From positions 1 through 5,188 of the forward strand of contig CAMTOM010000134.1 of assembly GCA_947074125.1 (NCBI GenBank): a stretch of 5,188 nucleotides of DNA, read 5' to 3'. Each line of letters starts with the position of its first letter. The stretch's first letter is position 1. The notes under the pieces are model-generated. The model was not told the DNA's origin. It searched no databases and saw nothing but the letters and a program-made list of their open reading frames with translations. Source of the DNA: an uncultured Desulfovibrionaceae bacterium (GTDB lineage: Bacteria > Desulfobacterota > Desulfovibrionia > Desulfovibrionales > Desulfovibrionaceae). Made by a program: the position numbers and the translations under genes. Positions 1 through 5,135 of this stretch are shown in pieces.

Positions 1-1
1 A

Positions 2-28
2 GATTATATAACAGGCAGGTTTGGCTAG
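2..28 (+). CDS. pstB: PstB C-terminus (partial; phosphate ABC transporter ATPase)
   Basis: Only the last eight codons and the stop are present; the gene begins before the window. In this frame the bases read D-Y-I-T-G-R-F-G-stop, which matches the conserved PstB ending (E. coli PstB ends in a near-identical YITGRYG, from memory). PstB is the cytoplasmic ATPase of the high-affinity PstSCAB phosphate importer. The stop codon (26-28) lies two bases before the phoU ATG, the usual pstB-phoU order, so the two are probably co-transcribed and perhaps translationally coupled. The call rests on eight residues plus context, but both agree. Confidence 0.85.
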   Translation, partial: DYITGRFG

Positions 29-30
29 TC

Positions 31-720
31 ATGGTGAAACAGGAAACACATCTTGAGGAACTGCTTCTCGCTTTGCGTACACGCCTTCTTGTCATGTGTA
101 CAGCAACGGGAGATGCTTTTGATGAGGCATGTGCCGCATTGCTTACACGGGATTGTGCTCGTGCAGAAGCGGTTATGGAAAGAGACTGTATTGTGGATGC
201 TCTTGAAAATGAAATTGATGACAAATCTCTCTCCATCCTTGCCCGTACCCAGCCCGTTGCCCGTGACCTGCGTTTTGTGGTCAGCGCATTGCGCATGGTG
301 ATTGATTTGGAGCGCATTGGCGATGAGGCACATGGTATAGCACAACGTACCGTCTTGATGCGCGATTTGCCGCCAAGTCCTGTCATGAATGAATCTGCAG
401 AATTCATTCAGATGGCGCAACGGGCATATGAACAGGCTGTGACATCATTTCGGGAGAGCGATGCGCAGCTTGCACTGCACATATGTTGCAGCGAGGATGA
501 AGCCAGTCAGAAAGAAGTGCGTATTATCCAAAAGATTATGGAGCATATGACGGCGGGTCCTGCTACTATCGATGCGCATACTGACGTGCACCTTATCGTC
601 GTTATGCGGGCAGTACATCGTGTTTTTCGACGGGCATCCAATAATGCGAAGCATACTTTTTTTGTTGTGCGTGGCGAGAGTCTGAAACATCGACGTGTTG
701 ATCCGGCCGAATTTTTTTAG
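31..720 (+). CDS. phoU: PhoU, phosphate transport/signalling accessory protein
   Basis: This 229-residue protein has a normal length for PhoU and the family's two-repeat, all-helical layout. PhoU is a cytoplasmic protein that damps PhoR/PhoB signalling and modulates the Pst importer. Repeat 1 carries the family metal-binding signature, DLERIGDEAHGIAQ (residues 92-105), with E94 and D98 intact. The C-terminus FVVRGESLKHR (211-221) matches the typical PhoU ending. Repeat 2 is degenerate: aligned to the usual LERIGDHATNIAE it reads VHRVFRRASNNAK (195-207), so the acidic ligands become H196 and R200, while R197, A202, N204 and A206 are kept. The ATG at 31 follows the pstB stop by two bases. Its only Shine-Dalgarno-like sequence is AGG at 17-19, inside pstB, which suggests coupling. 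A terminator follows at 745-777. Family assignment is firm; whether repeat 2 binds metal is doubtful. Confidence 0.93.
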   Translation: MVKQETHLEELLLALRTRLLVMCTATGDAFDEACAALLTRDCARAEAVMERDCIVDALENEIDDKSLSILARTQPVARDLRFVVSALRMVIDLERIGDEAHGIAQRTVLMRDLPPSPVMNESAEFIQMAQRAYEQAVTSFRESDAQLALHICCSEDEASQKEVRIIQKIMEHMTAGPATIDAHTDVHLIVVMRAVHRVFRRASNNAKHTFFVVRGESLKHRRVDPAEFF

Positions 721-744
721 ACAGTGAATAATATAAACTTTTTG

Positions 745-777
745 AAACCTCTCCATAGATTGTGGGGAGGTTTTTTT
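745..777 (+). terminator. Intrinsic terminator of pst-phoU operon
   Basis: A ten-pair stem is formed by AAACCTCTCC (745-754) and GGGGAGGTTT (764-773), with one G-U pair and a nine-base loop. It runs into a tract of seven T (771-777). It lies 25 bases after the phoU stop, where a rho-independent terminator is expected. Confidence 0.9.
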
Positions 778-886
778 GCGTATCTCTCTTATTAAATTGA
801 ATTATTGACTCATGCTTAAGAATGAAAGAATTTTTTGCTGTAAGTTATAGGATCTACTTTTTTTCTGTATTGTATTTATTTTTTAT

Positions 887-906
887 CATATTGAAATATA
901 TAGAAT
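887..906 (+). repeat. Imperfect direct repeat, copy 1
   Basis: CATATTGAAATA followed by (T)ATAGAAT appears here and again at 1188-1206, about 301 bases apart. The copies differ by one inserted T. The repeat is AT-rich, so chance is possible; a paired regulator site or the footprint of a small inserted element are alternatives. Confidence 0.35.
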
Positions 907-998
907 ATATTTTTAGATTGCCTTGTAGTTCCTGAAAGGCCTGTAAAAACGATTAGTGTATTTATTAACAATATTCATGTAAAATCTGTACGATACGG

Positions 999-1012
999 GG
1001 ATAGAACTATCC
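999..1012. repeat. 14-bp palindrome, possible operator
   Basis: GGATAG-AA-CTATCC is a perfect inverted repeat with a two-base centre. A two-base loop is too tight for a good RNA hairpin, so a site for a dimeric DNA-binding protein is the more natural reading. No regulator can be named. It lies about 490 bases before the lapG-like start. Confidence 0.35.
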
Positions 1013-1064
1013 TTAATGGGAATATAATCATTTAAATTGCATAGTCATATTTACTTTATGGGCA

Positions 1065-1108
1065 TGGCACGCTGACGGCGAAGCTTTTGCGAGAGTCGTT
1101 TGTGTGCT
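1065..1108 (+). repeat. GC-richer imperfect hairpin island; overlaps a sigma-54-like motif
   Basis: Nested pairings can be drawn: GCACGC (1067-1072) with GTGTGC (1102-1107), GAC (1074-1076) with GTC (1095-1097), and GCGAA (1078-1082) with TTTGC-type bases (1086-1090). The segment stands out by composition from its AT-rich surroundings. It could be a dispersed palindromic repeat or a small RNA. TGGCAC at 1065-1070 followed after five bases by CGGC (1076-1079) also satisfies the GG-N10-GC spacing of a -24/-12 promoter, but the -12 half lacks the usual TT. None of these readings is proven. Confidence 0.3.
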
Positions 1109-1187
1109 CATTCTGGAAAAATGGAGTACAAAAAAATATATTCCCCAATATGAAAATATGTAAATCTAATTTGCAATTGTATCGTTA

Positions 1188-1206
1188 CATATTGAAATAA
1201 TAGAAT
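1188..1206 (+). repeat. Imperfect direct repeat, copy 2
   Basis: This is the second copy of the CATATTGAAATA..ATAGAAT sequence, lacking the T inserted in copy 1 (887-906). It lies just upstream of the TTGACA-like hexamer at 1212-1217, so a role near a promoter is conceivable. Confidence 0.35.
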
Positions 1207-1264
1207 TATTATTGACATCAAAAAAAACATTATGTAGCTCTTTTGTATGGAATGGTAAAACTTC

Positions 1265-1299
1265 TTGTACTGGAAGCATAGCTTCCAAGGAGTCTACAA
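1265..1299 (+). repeat. Perfect 7-bp stem with 3-base loop inside a larger inverted repeat
   Basis: TGGAAGC-ATA-GCTTCCA (1271-1287) is a perfect stem with a three-base loop. It is flanked by TTGTA (1265-1269) and TACAA (1295-1299), which can pair outside it and leave AAGGAGTC as a bulge. There is no T tract after it, so it is not an intrinsic terminator. It may be a leader hairpin or an operator-like palindrome. Confidence 0.5.
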
Positions 1300-1327
1300 C
1301 AAATTAACAATTTATACATCTTTACAA

Positions 1328-1435
1328 CACATCTGATGCGCTAAGGAGTGTGGAGGCTTCTTATTGCTTGTGTTCTCGTGCGGCTCAGAGCCTGCGTGAG
1401 ACAGTATTGCTGTAACTACGGTTACCGCAGATGTG
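1328..1435 (+). ncRNA. Possible structured 5' leader RNA of lapG-like gene
   Basis: Hand folding gives an eight-pair closing stem, CACATCTG (1328-1335) with CAGATGTG (1428-1435). Inside it are three hairpins: AAGGAG/CTTCTT (1343-1362, one G-U); a roughly 11-pair stem with one bulge (1374-1401) capped near GGCTCAGAGCC; and GTAAC-TACG-GTTAC (1412-1425), a C(UACG)G tetraloop hairpin of a kind known to be very stable. The last hairpin can extend to 1408-1429 and would then compete with the closing stem, as in a switch. I recognise no known riboswitch consensus (c-di-GMP I/II, cobalamin, SAM and TPP were considered). Chance pairing is a real alternative. Confidence 0.3.
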
Positions 1436-1492
1436 CTGTATTGACGCCGATTTGGGAATGCCATTCGCTATTCCTGAGTCTGCACTGTTGTC

Positions 1493-1500
1493 GGGGGGAG
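1493..1500 (+). promoter_or_regulatory. Ribosome binding site deciding the lapG-like start
   Basis: A purine run GGGGGGAG ends two bases before the ATG at 1503. Spacing is short, but this start gives a clean signal peptide. The in-frame ATG at 1431 has no comparable site and would place 24 non-hydrophobic residues before the signal peptide. Confidence 0.6.
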
Positions 1501-1502
1501 AG

Positions 1503-2516
1503 ATGTTCAGAGTGCTGATCATTGCTTTACTATTGTCTATACCCGTTTCTGCAGAAGCTATCGTGTTTAAAGCCAGCCGTGTGGCGGAGACATTTTTACA
1601 GAGACACGATCGGGGAGTACAGCTCAAAGCCGCCGTGATGGGGGGACTTCCCCCAGAAGCAGTGCGTATTGTGCAGACTTCCGGAGGAAATTTTCGCACC
1701 ATCAACACCATGGTGAACAGAGTACGCTATATGCCGGATTATCTGGCCTATGGTAAGGATGACTGGTGGGCGACACCGAAAGAGTTCTTTGAAAAAGGTG
1801 GTGACTGCGAAGATTATGCTATCGCCAAGATGCTGATGTTTAATGCTCTTGGGGTGCCCTGGGAAGACATGTTTCTTACGATCTGTGTTATTCCTGGTGG
1901 TGAAGTTCACTGTGTGCTGGTGAGTCGTGGTCTGGTTTACGATAACCGGACAGATGATATTCGTCCCTGGCCCAAAGACTACAAGCCCTTATTTGCCTAC
2001 TCGGCAACAGGAAGCTTTTTCATAGACAGAAAGGCGTCCCCTACTCTTGGCAATGGGATGCTGCTGGCCGCTGCCAAAGACTCCAAAAAATCAAGAAATG
2101 CCGTGAAGGGACGTCGTGCAGTGCGAAATGAGCGCTCTGCAAAACCTGCAAAAGCGACGCAAGTCACTCAGGAAAATGGCGTGCGCTACATTACCGTTCA
2201 GCCTCGACCTGTGGGAGCACAGCGAAACACCTATGTTCACAGCAAGCAGCCTTCCAGAGCCGTTCAGGCAAAAAAATCACGTCCTGCTGAGAGAGCAAAA
2301 CTGTCTGCGGGCAGAAAAGGAAATGTGAACACGAAAGCAAACGTTTCCACTGCGCGCAAAGGGACTCAGAAAACACTTGCATCTCCTGCCAGGAAAGACT
2401 ACCGAACTAAAGGAATGGGTACAGACAAGTCGAGAACGCCTTCCACTGTAAAAGCGGCTACTTCTGCAAAGAAGAAGCCTGCGGTTTCCAGTCGGGGGCA
2501 GTCACGAAAGCGATAA
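1503..2516 (+). CDS. LapG-like periplasmic cysteine protease (BTLCP family, peptidase C93) with basic tail
   Basis: LapG-type proteases cut the N-terminus of large type I-secreted adhesins in the periplasm and so release biofilm cells; LapD, a c-di-GMP receptor, restrains them in Pseudomonas. With the start at 1503 the product has 337 residues. Residues 1-19 form a signal peptide (MFRVLIIALLLSIPVSAEA, cleavage after AEA). The protease domain spans about 20-180: DDWWATPKEFFEKGGDCEDY contains the nucleophile C102 next to the acidic residues that bind calcium in LapG; the triad is completed by H136 (GGEVHC) and D147 (VYDNR). Residues 177-337 are odd: 161 residues with 42 Lys/Arg and only 6 Asp/Glu, rich also in Ala, Ser and Thr, and low in complexity. 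LapG proteins normally stop near the end of the catalytic domain. No clear terminator separates it from the RTX gene 128 bases downstream, so co-transcription is likely. Catalytic family is confident; target is inferred. An ATG at 1431 is the alternative start. Confidence 0.85.
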   Translation: MFRVLIIALLLSIPVSAEAIVFKASRVAETFLQRHDRGVQLKAAVMGGLPPEAVRIVQTSGGNFRTINTMVNRVRYMPDYLAYGKDDWWATPKEFFEKGGDCEDYAIAKMLMFNALGVPWEDMFLTICVIPGGEVHCVLVSRGLVYDNRTDDIRPWPKDYKPLFAYSATGSFFIDRKASPTLGNGMLLAAAKDSKKSRNAVKGRRAVRNERSAKPAKATQVTQENGVRYITVQPRPVGAQRNTYVHSKQPSRAVQAKKSRPAERAKLSAGRKGNVNTKANVSTARKGTQKTLASPARKDYRTKGMGTDKSRTPSTVKAATSAKKKPAVSSRGQSRKR

Positions 2517-2550
2517 GGTATGAATTGTGATCGAAAAATGGCTTTTTTGC

Positions 2551-2584
2551 TCAAAAGATGACTTTTCAGGTGTACCTGTTTTGA
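2551..2584 (+). repeat. Nested inverted repeats in the lapG-rtx spacer
   Basis: CAGGT-GT-ACCTG (2567-2578) is a near-perfect palindrome. It is preceded by AAAAG-ATGA-CTTTT (2553-2566) and enclosed by TCAAAA (2551-2556) and TTTTGA (2579-2584). TTTT directly follows the CAGG/CCTG stem, so a weak terminator or attenuator between the two genes is possible. A dimeric operator is the alternative. Confidence 0.35.
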
Positions 2585-2615
2585 TGTAAAGATACCGACT
2601 GAGCGCTTCAAACCC

Positions 2616-2640
2616 ATCTCTAAAAAGAGATCGAGGGAGG
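2616..2640 (+). promoter_or_regulatory. Strong RBS of the mini-RTX gene with an adjacent hairpin
   Basis: GGGAGG at 2635-2640 lies four bases before the ATG at 2645 and is the best ribosome binding site in the window. Immediately upstream, ATCTCT-AAAA-AGAGAT (2616-2631) is a perfect six-pair stem with a four-base loop. It ends three bases before the Shine-Dalgarno sequence, so it leaves the site open and may protect the message 5' of it. Confidence 0.6.
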
Positions 2641-2644
2641 AAAT

Positions 2645-3223
2645 ATGGCAAGCGTGAGCGGCAATTATATACAGCTACACTCTTTTAGTGGTACTGAAGA
2701 TGTCACTCTTGTTGGTGACGACAAATCCAACACCAATTTTCTGTATCTTGGGCTGTGGGATGACTCCATTATTCTGGAGCCAATGCGTCTGATTTTTACA
2801 GACAGTGCGAATGCTTCCCGTACCGATGCTACAATATATATAAAAGGTTTTGACATTTTTGATGGTGGCCCTGGTAACGACATTCTGGATGCGTCTGCCT
2901 ATACAGGAGCGGCGGCAATATTGCGCGGCGGCTCTGGCAATGATACGTTGATTGGTGGTCCTGGCAAGATAACTTTTGCCTGGACGAAAGACGATATCAT
3001 GCCTGGACAGCATTATACGGATATTGTTCGTAACTTTAAACAGGGAACTGACCGTATTGATGTACTGGATCTGACTTCTGGCAGTGATCCGCTGGCAGTG
3101 TCATTGACATGGAGTGATGACAGTAGCACGATTGTGCTTTCAAAAGGTGAGACTCCTTTGAACACAATTCTTATAGAAGGTGTTGTGCTGGAAGGGGCAG
3201 ATATTGATGGATATACCCCCTAA
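2645..3223 (+). CDS. Small RTX protein: free-standing type I secretion C-terminal module
   Basis: The 192-residue product has no signal peptide and no cysteine. It carries two good RTX calcium-binding nonapeptides, GGPGNDILD (74-82) and GGSGNDTLI (95-103), and a decayed third, GGPGKITFA (104-112). After these comes the DIVRNFKQGTDRIDVLDL block (126-143), which resembles the C-terminal secretion domain of RTX adhesins (VC_A0849-type). The final 50 residues are beta-rich and acidic, as usual for a type I export signal. It would be exported in one step by an ABC transporter/MFP/TolC system, fold with extracellular calcium and act outside the cell or on its surface. Such domains usually end proteins of hundreds to thousands of residues; here residues 1-70 match nothing I recognise. 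A strong RBS and a terminator frame it, so it is an intact small gene rather than an obvious fragment. The lapG-like gene is directly upstream. Function unknown. Confidence 0.8.
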   Translation: MASVSGNYIQLHSFSGTEDVTLVGDDKSNTNFLYLGLWDDSIILEPMRLIFTDSANASRTDATIYIKGFDIFDGGPGNDILDASAYTGAAAILRGGSGNDTLIGGPGKITFAWTKDDIMPGQHYTDIVRNFKQGTDRIDVLDLTSGSDPLAVSLTWSDDSSTIVLSKGETPLNTILIEGVVLEGADIDGYTP

Positions 3224-3258
3224 AAGCTGATCGAAACAAAGAAGAAAATCTATTAATG

Positions 3259-3297
3259 ACAAAAGGAATGCAGTAAACTGCATTCCTTTTGTTTTTT
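3259..3297 (+). terminator. Strong intrinsic terminator after the RTX gene
   Basis: ACAAAAGGAATGCAG (3259-3273) pairs perfectly over 15 bases with CTGCATTCCTTTTGT (3278-3292) across a TAAA loop, followed by a run of T to 3297. It lies 35 bases after the RTX stop and 26 bases from the end of the converging regulator gene. On the - strand no T run follows the stem, so it should act mainly on + strand transcripts. Confidence 0.92.
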
Positions 3298-3322
3298 CAG
3301 GCTCCCGTGAAGCAATCTTAAT

Positions 3323-4027
3323 CTATTGCACTATCTGTTTGTCGCCAGAGGCAATAGCTTGAAGAGCAGTGGGGTCAAGTATGGTAATAAGGCGTTTTTC
3401 AATGCGTACATAGCCGTTGTTTTCTAAGAGACGCAGATTGCGGGAAAGTGTTTCTCGTGCGAGTCCCAGCATATTGGCAAGAACTTCCCGTGAGTTTTCC
3501 AGATGAATTTCTTGTACATTGCCATGTATATGGGCGCGGTGCAGGAGATAGGAGGCCAGTCGTTGCGTGGCACTGTTGCCATGTACTTCAAGCTTGCGGG
3601 TAAACATGCGCAATCGCAGGGAGAGCGCAGCGAGCAAGCGTAAGGCAAGAGTGGGATTTTGTCTGATGAAGGCAAGAAAGGGTTTGGCGGCAATGAAAAG
3701 TGTCTCTACTTCCTGCAGGGCTGTGGCAGCGGCGGGATAGGTACCTTCCTGAAAAACAGCGGCTTCACCGAAAGTATGCTTGCTTTTGACAATATGCAGT
3801 ACAATTTCCTTGCCTTCAGGGTTGATATGGAAAATCTTGACTTTACCACGCAGAACAATGTGAAAACCATCGGCCTGAACGCCCTCTTCAAAGATGCGCG
3901 CACCGGAAGGGTAATGCTTGAAGGAGACGTGCGTTGTCAGTGTGTTCAGCTCTTCTGAAGCAAGAGCTGAAAAAAGCGGCGTTTCGTGCAGGGCCTGAAG
4001 AATAGTTGTGTGTGAGGAAAGTGACAT
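3323..4027 (-). CDS. Crp/Fnr-family transcription regulator, probably HcpR-like
   Basis: The 234-residue product (start MSLSSHTT) has an N-terminal cyclic-nucleotide-type beta-roll (about 10-120; GARIFEEGVQADGFHIVLRG and the FGEAAVF turn are typical), a long dimerisation helix (about 125-150) and a C-terminal winged helix-turn-helix (about 160-220). The recognition helix ARETLSRNLRLLE combines the R-E-x-x-x-R of Crp with the Ser of Fnr. It contains no cysteine, so an Fnr-type iron-sulfur cluster is excluded. It lies 137 bases downstream of hcp on the same strand. In Desulfovibrio, HcpR, a Crp/Fnr-family sensor of nitrosative stress, controls hcp; the adjacency makes this the likely role, by inference. 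A TTG start at 4081 would add 18 residues, but the ATG at 4027 has a GGTGG sequence just upstream and gives the usual family N-terminus. I found no TTGTGA-N6-TCACAA operator in its own leader. It could be another member of the family. Confidence 0.85.
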   Translation of the reverse strand: MSLSSHTTILQALHETPLFSALASEELNTLTTHVSFKHYPSGARIFEEGVQADGFHIVLRGKVKIFHINPEGKEIVLHIVKSKHTFGEAAVFQEGTYPAAATALQEVETLFIAAKPFLAFIRQNPTLALRLLAALSLRLRMFTRKLEVHGNSATQRLASYLLHRAHIHGNVQEIHLENSREVLANMLGLARETLSRNLRLLENNGYVRIEKRLITILDPTALQAIASGDKQIVQ

Positions 4028-4114
4028 ATACCACCAGCTTGAAATGATACCTACGATAGCATCTCTTATGTTGTACAGCAAGGGAAGAGGGTGGTAGTAT
4101 TTTTGCCAAACCCC

Positions 4115-4139
4115 GGCCGAAGAATGTTTTTCTTCGACC
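4115..4139 (-). repeat. Inverted repeat between hcp and the regulator
   Basis: CGAAGAA (4118-4124) and TTCTTCG (4130-4136) pair perfectly over seven bases with a five-base loop, and GG/CC can pair beyond one mismatch. On the - strand, after hcp, it is followed by GC-rich bases rather than T, so it is not a classical terminator. It may protect the 3' end of the hcp message or separate expression of the two genes. Confidence 0.4.
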
Positions 4140-4164
4140 AGGGAAATATCATTGACGACATGGA

Positions 4165-5135
4165 TCAGGAATGTGTGAGGCGATGCATATCTTCATCCAC
4201 GGTAGTGATGGGTGCAATTTTGAACGTATCTACCAGAACATTCAAAATATTGGGGGTGATGCATGCAGGCAATGAAGGGCCAAGAATGATATTGTGAATA
4301 TCCAGTGCCAGTAAGCTCAGGAGGATACTTACCGCTTTTTGTTCATACCACGAGAGTACAAAGTGAAGTGGGAGTTCGTTGACCGTACAGTCACAAGCTT
4401 TGGCAAGGGCGATAGCGACTTCAATCGCTGAGTACGCATCATTGCACTGTCCAACATCAAGAAGTCGCGGGAATGGGCCAATATTTCCCAGATGCTTGGT
4501 GAAGAATCTAAACTTACCACATGCGAGTGTTAATATCAGTGAGTCCTGAGGGGCTTTTTCCACAAATTCTGTATAATAGTTGCGCCCAGCTTTTGAGCCA
4601 TCACATCCTCCTACAAGGAATATATGTTTGACAGCTCCAGACTTGACCGCTTCCAATAAAGCTGGAGCAGCATCAAGAAGCGCCTTTTTGCCAAAGCCTG
4701 TGGTAACATGTTCACCAGCAACATCATCAGGAAAACCAGGCATTTCCTGTGCTTTTGCGATAAGAGCGCTGAAGTCTCCTTCGGGGCAGTGAAAAAGGTC
4801 AGGCCAGCCAACAACGCCAACTGTAAACACTTTGTCTGCATAGTCTTTGGGATTTTGGATGCAGTTTGTTGTAAAGAGTACAGAACCTGGAAAATCTGGC
4901 AGTTCTTTTTGTTGATTCTGCCAGGCTGTTCCATAGTGTCCGGCCAGATGGGGGTAAGCGTTAAGGAGAGGGTAGGCATGGGCGGGGAGCATTTCGCCAT
5001 GGGTATAGATAGAAATACCGCTGCCTTTTGTTTGCTCCAGCAAATCATGCAAATCTTTGAGATCGTGCCCGGAGACGAGAATACATTTTCCTTTACGATG
5101 CCCCAGAGAAACTTGTGTGGGAACAGGATCGCCAT
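4165..5135 (-). CDS. hcp: Hybrid cluster protein Hcp (NO/hydroxylamine reductase), 5' end missing at contig edge
   Basis: About 323 C-terminal codons of a roughly 540-residue protein are present. Hcp is a cytoplasmic enzyme with a hybrid Fe-S-O cluster that reduces nitric oxide (and hydroxylamine in vitro) during nitrosative stress. All seven hybrid-cluster ligands known from Desulfovibrio Hcp can be matched, in order: His in SGHDLKDL, Glu in YTHGEMLPAH, Cys in TTNCIQNP, the persulfide Cys in VGGCDGSKAGRNYY, Cys in LACGKF, Cys in DVGQCND and Glu in SWYEQKAV. The first three fit D. vulgaris numbering 244, 268 and 312 with a constant offset. The missing part, about 220 residues, includes the N-terminal cysteine motif for the second Fe-S cluster, so the exact class cannot be seen. 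The gene is not broken in the cell: it is interrupted by sequencing adapter at 5136. Any start read inside the adapter (a GTG at 5169) is an artefact. The Crp/Fnr regulator gene follows on the same strand. Confidence 0.95.

Larger units (their letters stand above)
778..1502. other. Long AT-rich spacer between phoU and lapG-like gene
   Basis: I see no convincing protein gene in this stretch. The first part (778-1060) is very AT-rich. A GC-richer island lies around 1061-1110. Bases 1260-1500 contain several stable inverted repeats. A TTGACA -35-like hexamer occurs at 1212-1217, but no good -10 sits at the right distance, so I cannot place the lapG start site. The spacer is long enough for a long 5' leader, a small RNA gene or a decayed gene. 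The individual elements are listed separately. Confidence 0.6.

Noticed and set aside
1045..1200. Open frame of about 50 codons (GHGTLTAKLLRESFVCSFW...)
   Set aside because: It has no ATG/GTG start or ribosome binding site at its beginning and it covers the hairpin island, so it is better explained as repeat or non-coding sequence.
1212..1240. Sigma-70 promoter at TTGACA
   Set aside because: The -35 hexamer is perfect, but bases at 16-18 spacing do not resemble TATAAT; in AT-rich DNA the match is weak evidence.
1328..1435. tRNA-like cloverleaf
   Set aside because: Four helices can be drawn, but there is no T-loop sequence, no anticodon stem-loop of proper size and the length is too great.
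1328..1500. Known c-di-GMP (GEMM) riboswitch
   Set aside because: GGTTACC near 1420 recalled part of the motif, but the conserved GCAAACC and GACGCAAAGCC-type blocks are absent.
1431..1502. Upstream ATG giving a 361-residue LapG-like protein
   Set aside because: It has no good ribosome binding site, it would bury the signal peptide behind 24 residues, and the ATG lies in the candidate closing helix. The ATG at 1503 is preferred.
2526..2540. TTGTGA Crp/HcpR half-site upstream of the mini-RTX gene
   Set aside because: No matching TCACAA half follows at the required distance.
2886..2935. LapG cleavage site in the mini-RTX protein (GAAA near residues 88-91)
   Set aside because: LapG cuts at a di-alanine motif near the N-terminus of giant adhesins; an Ala run between RTX repeats is too unspecific to claim a substrate.
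4115..4139. Intrinsic terminator of hcp
   Set aside because: The stem is good, but no T tract follows it on the - strand.
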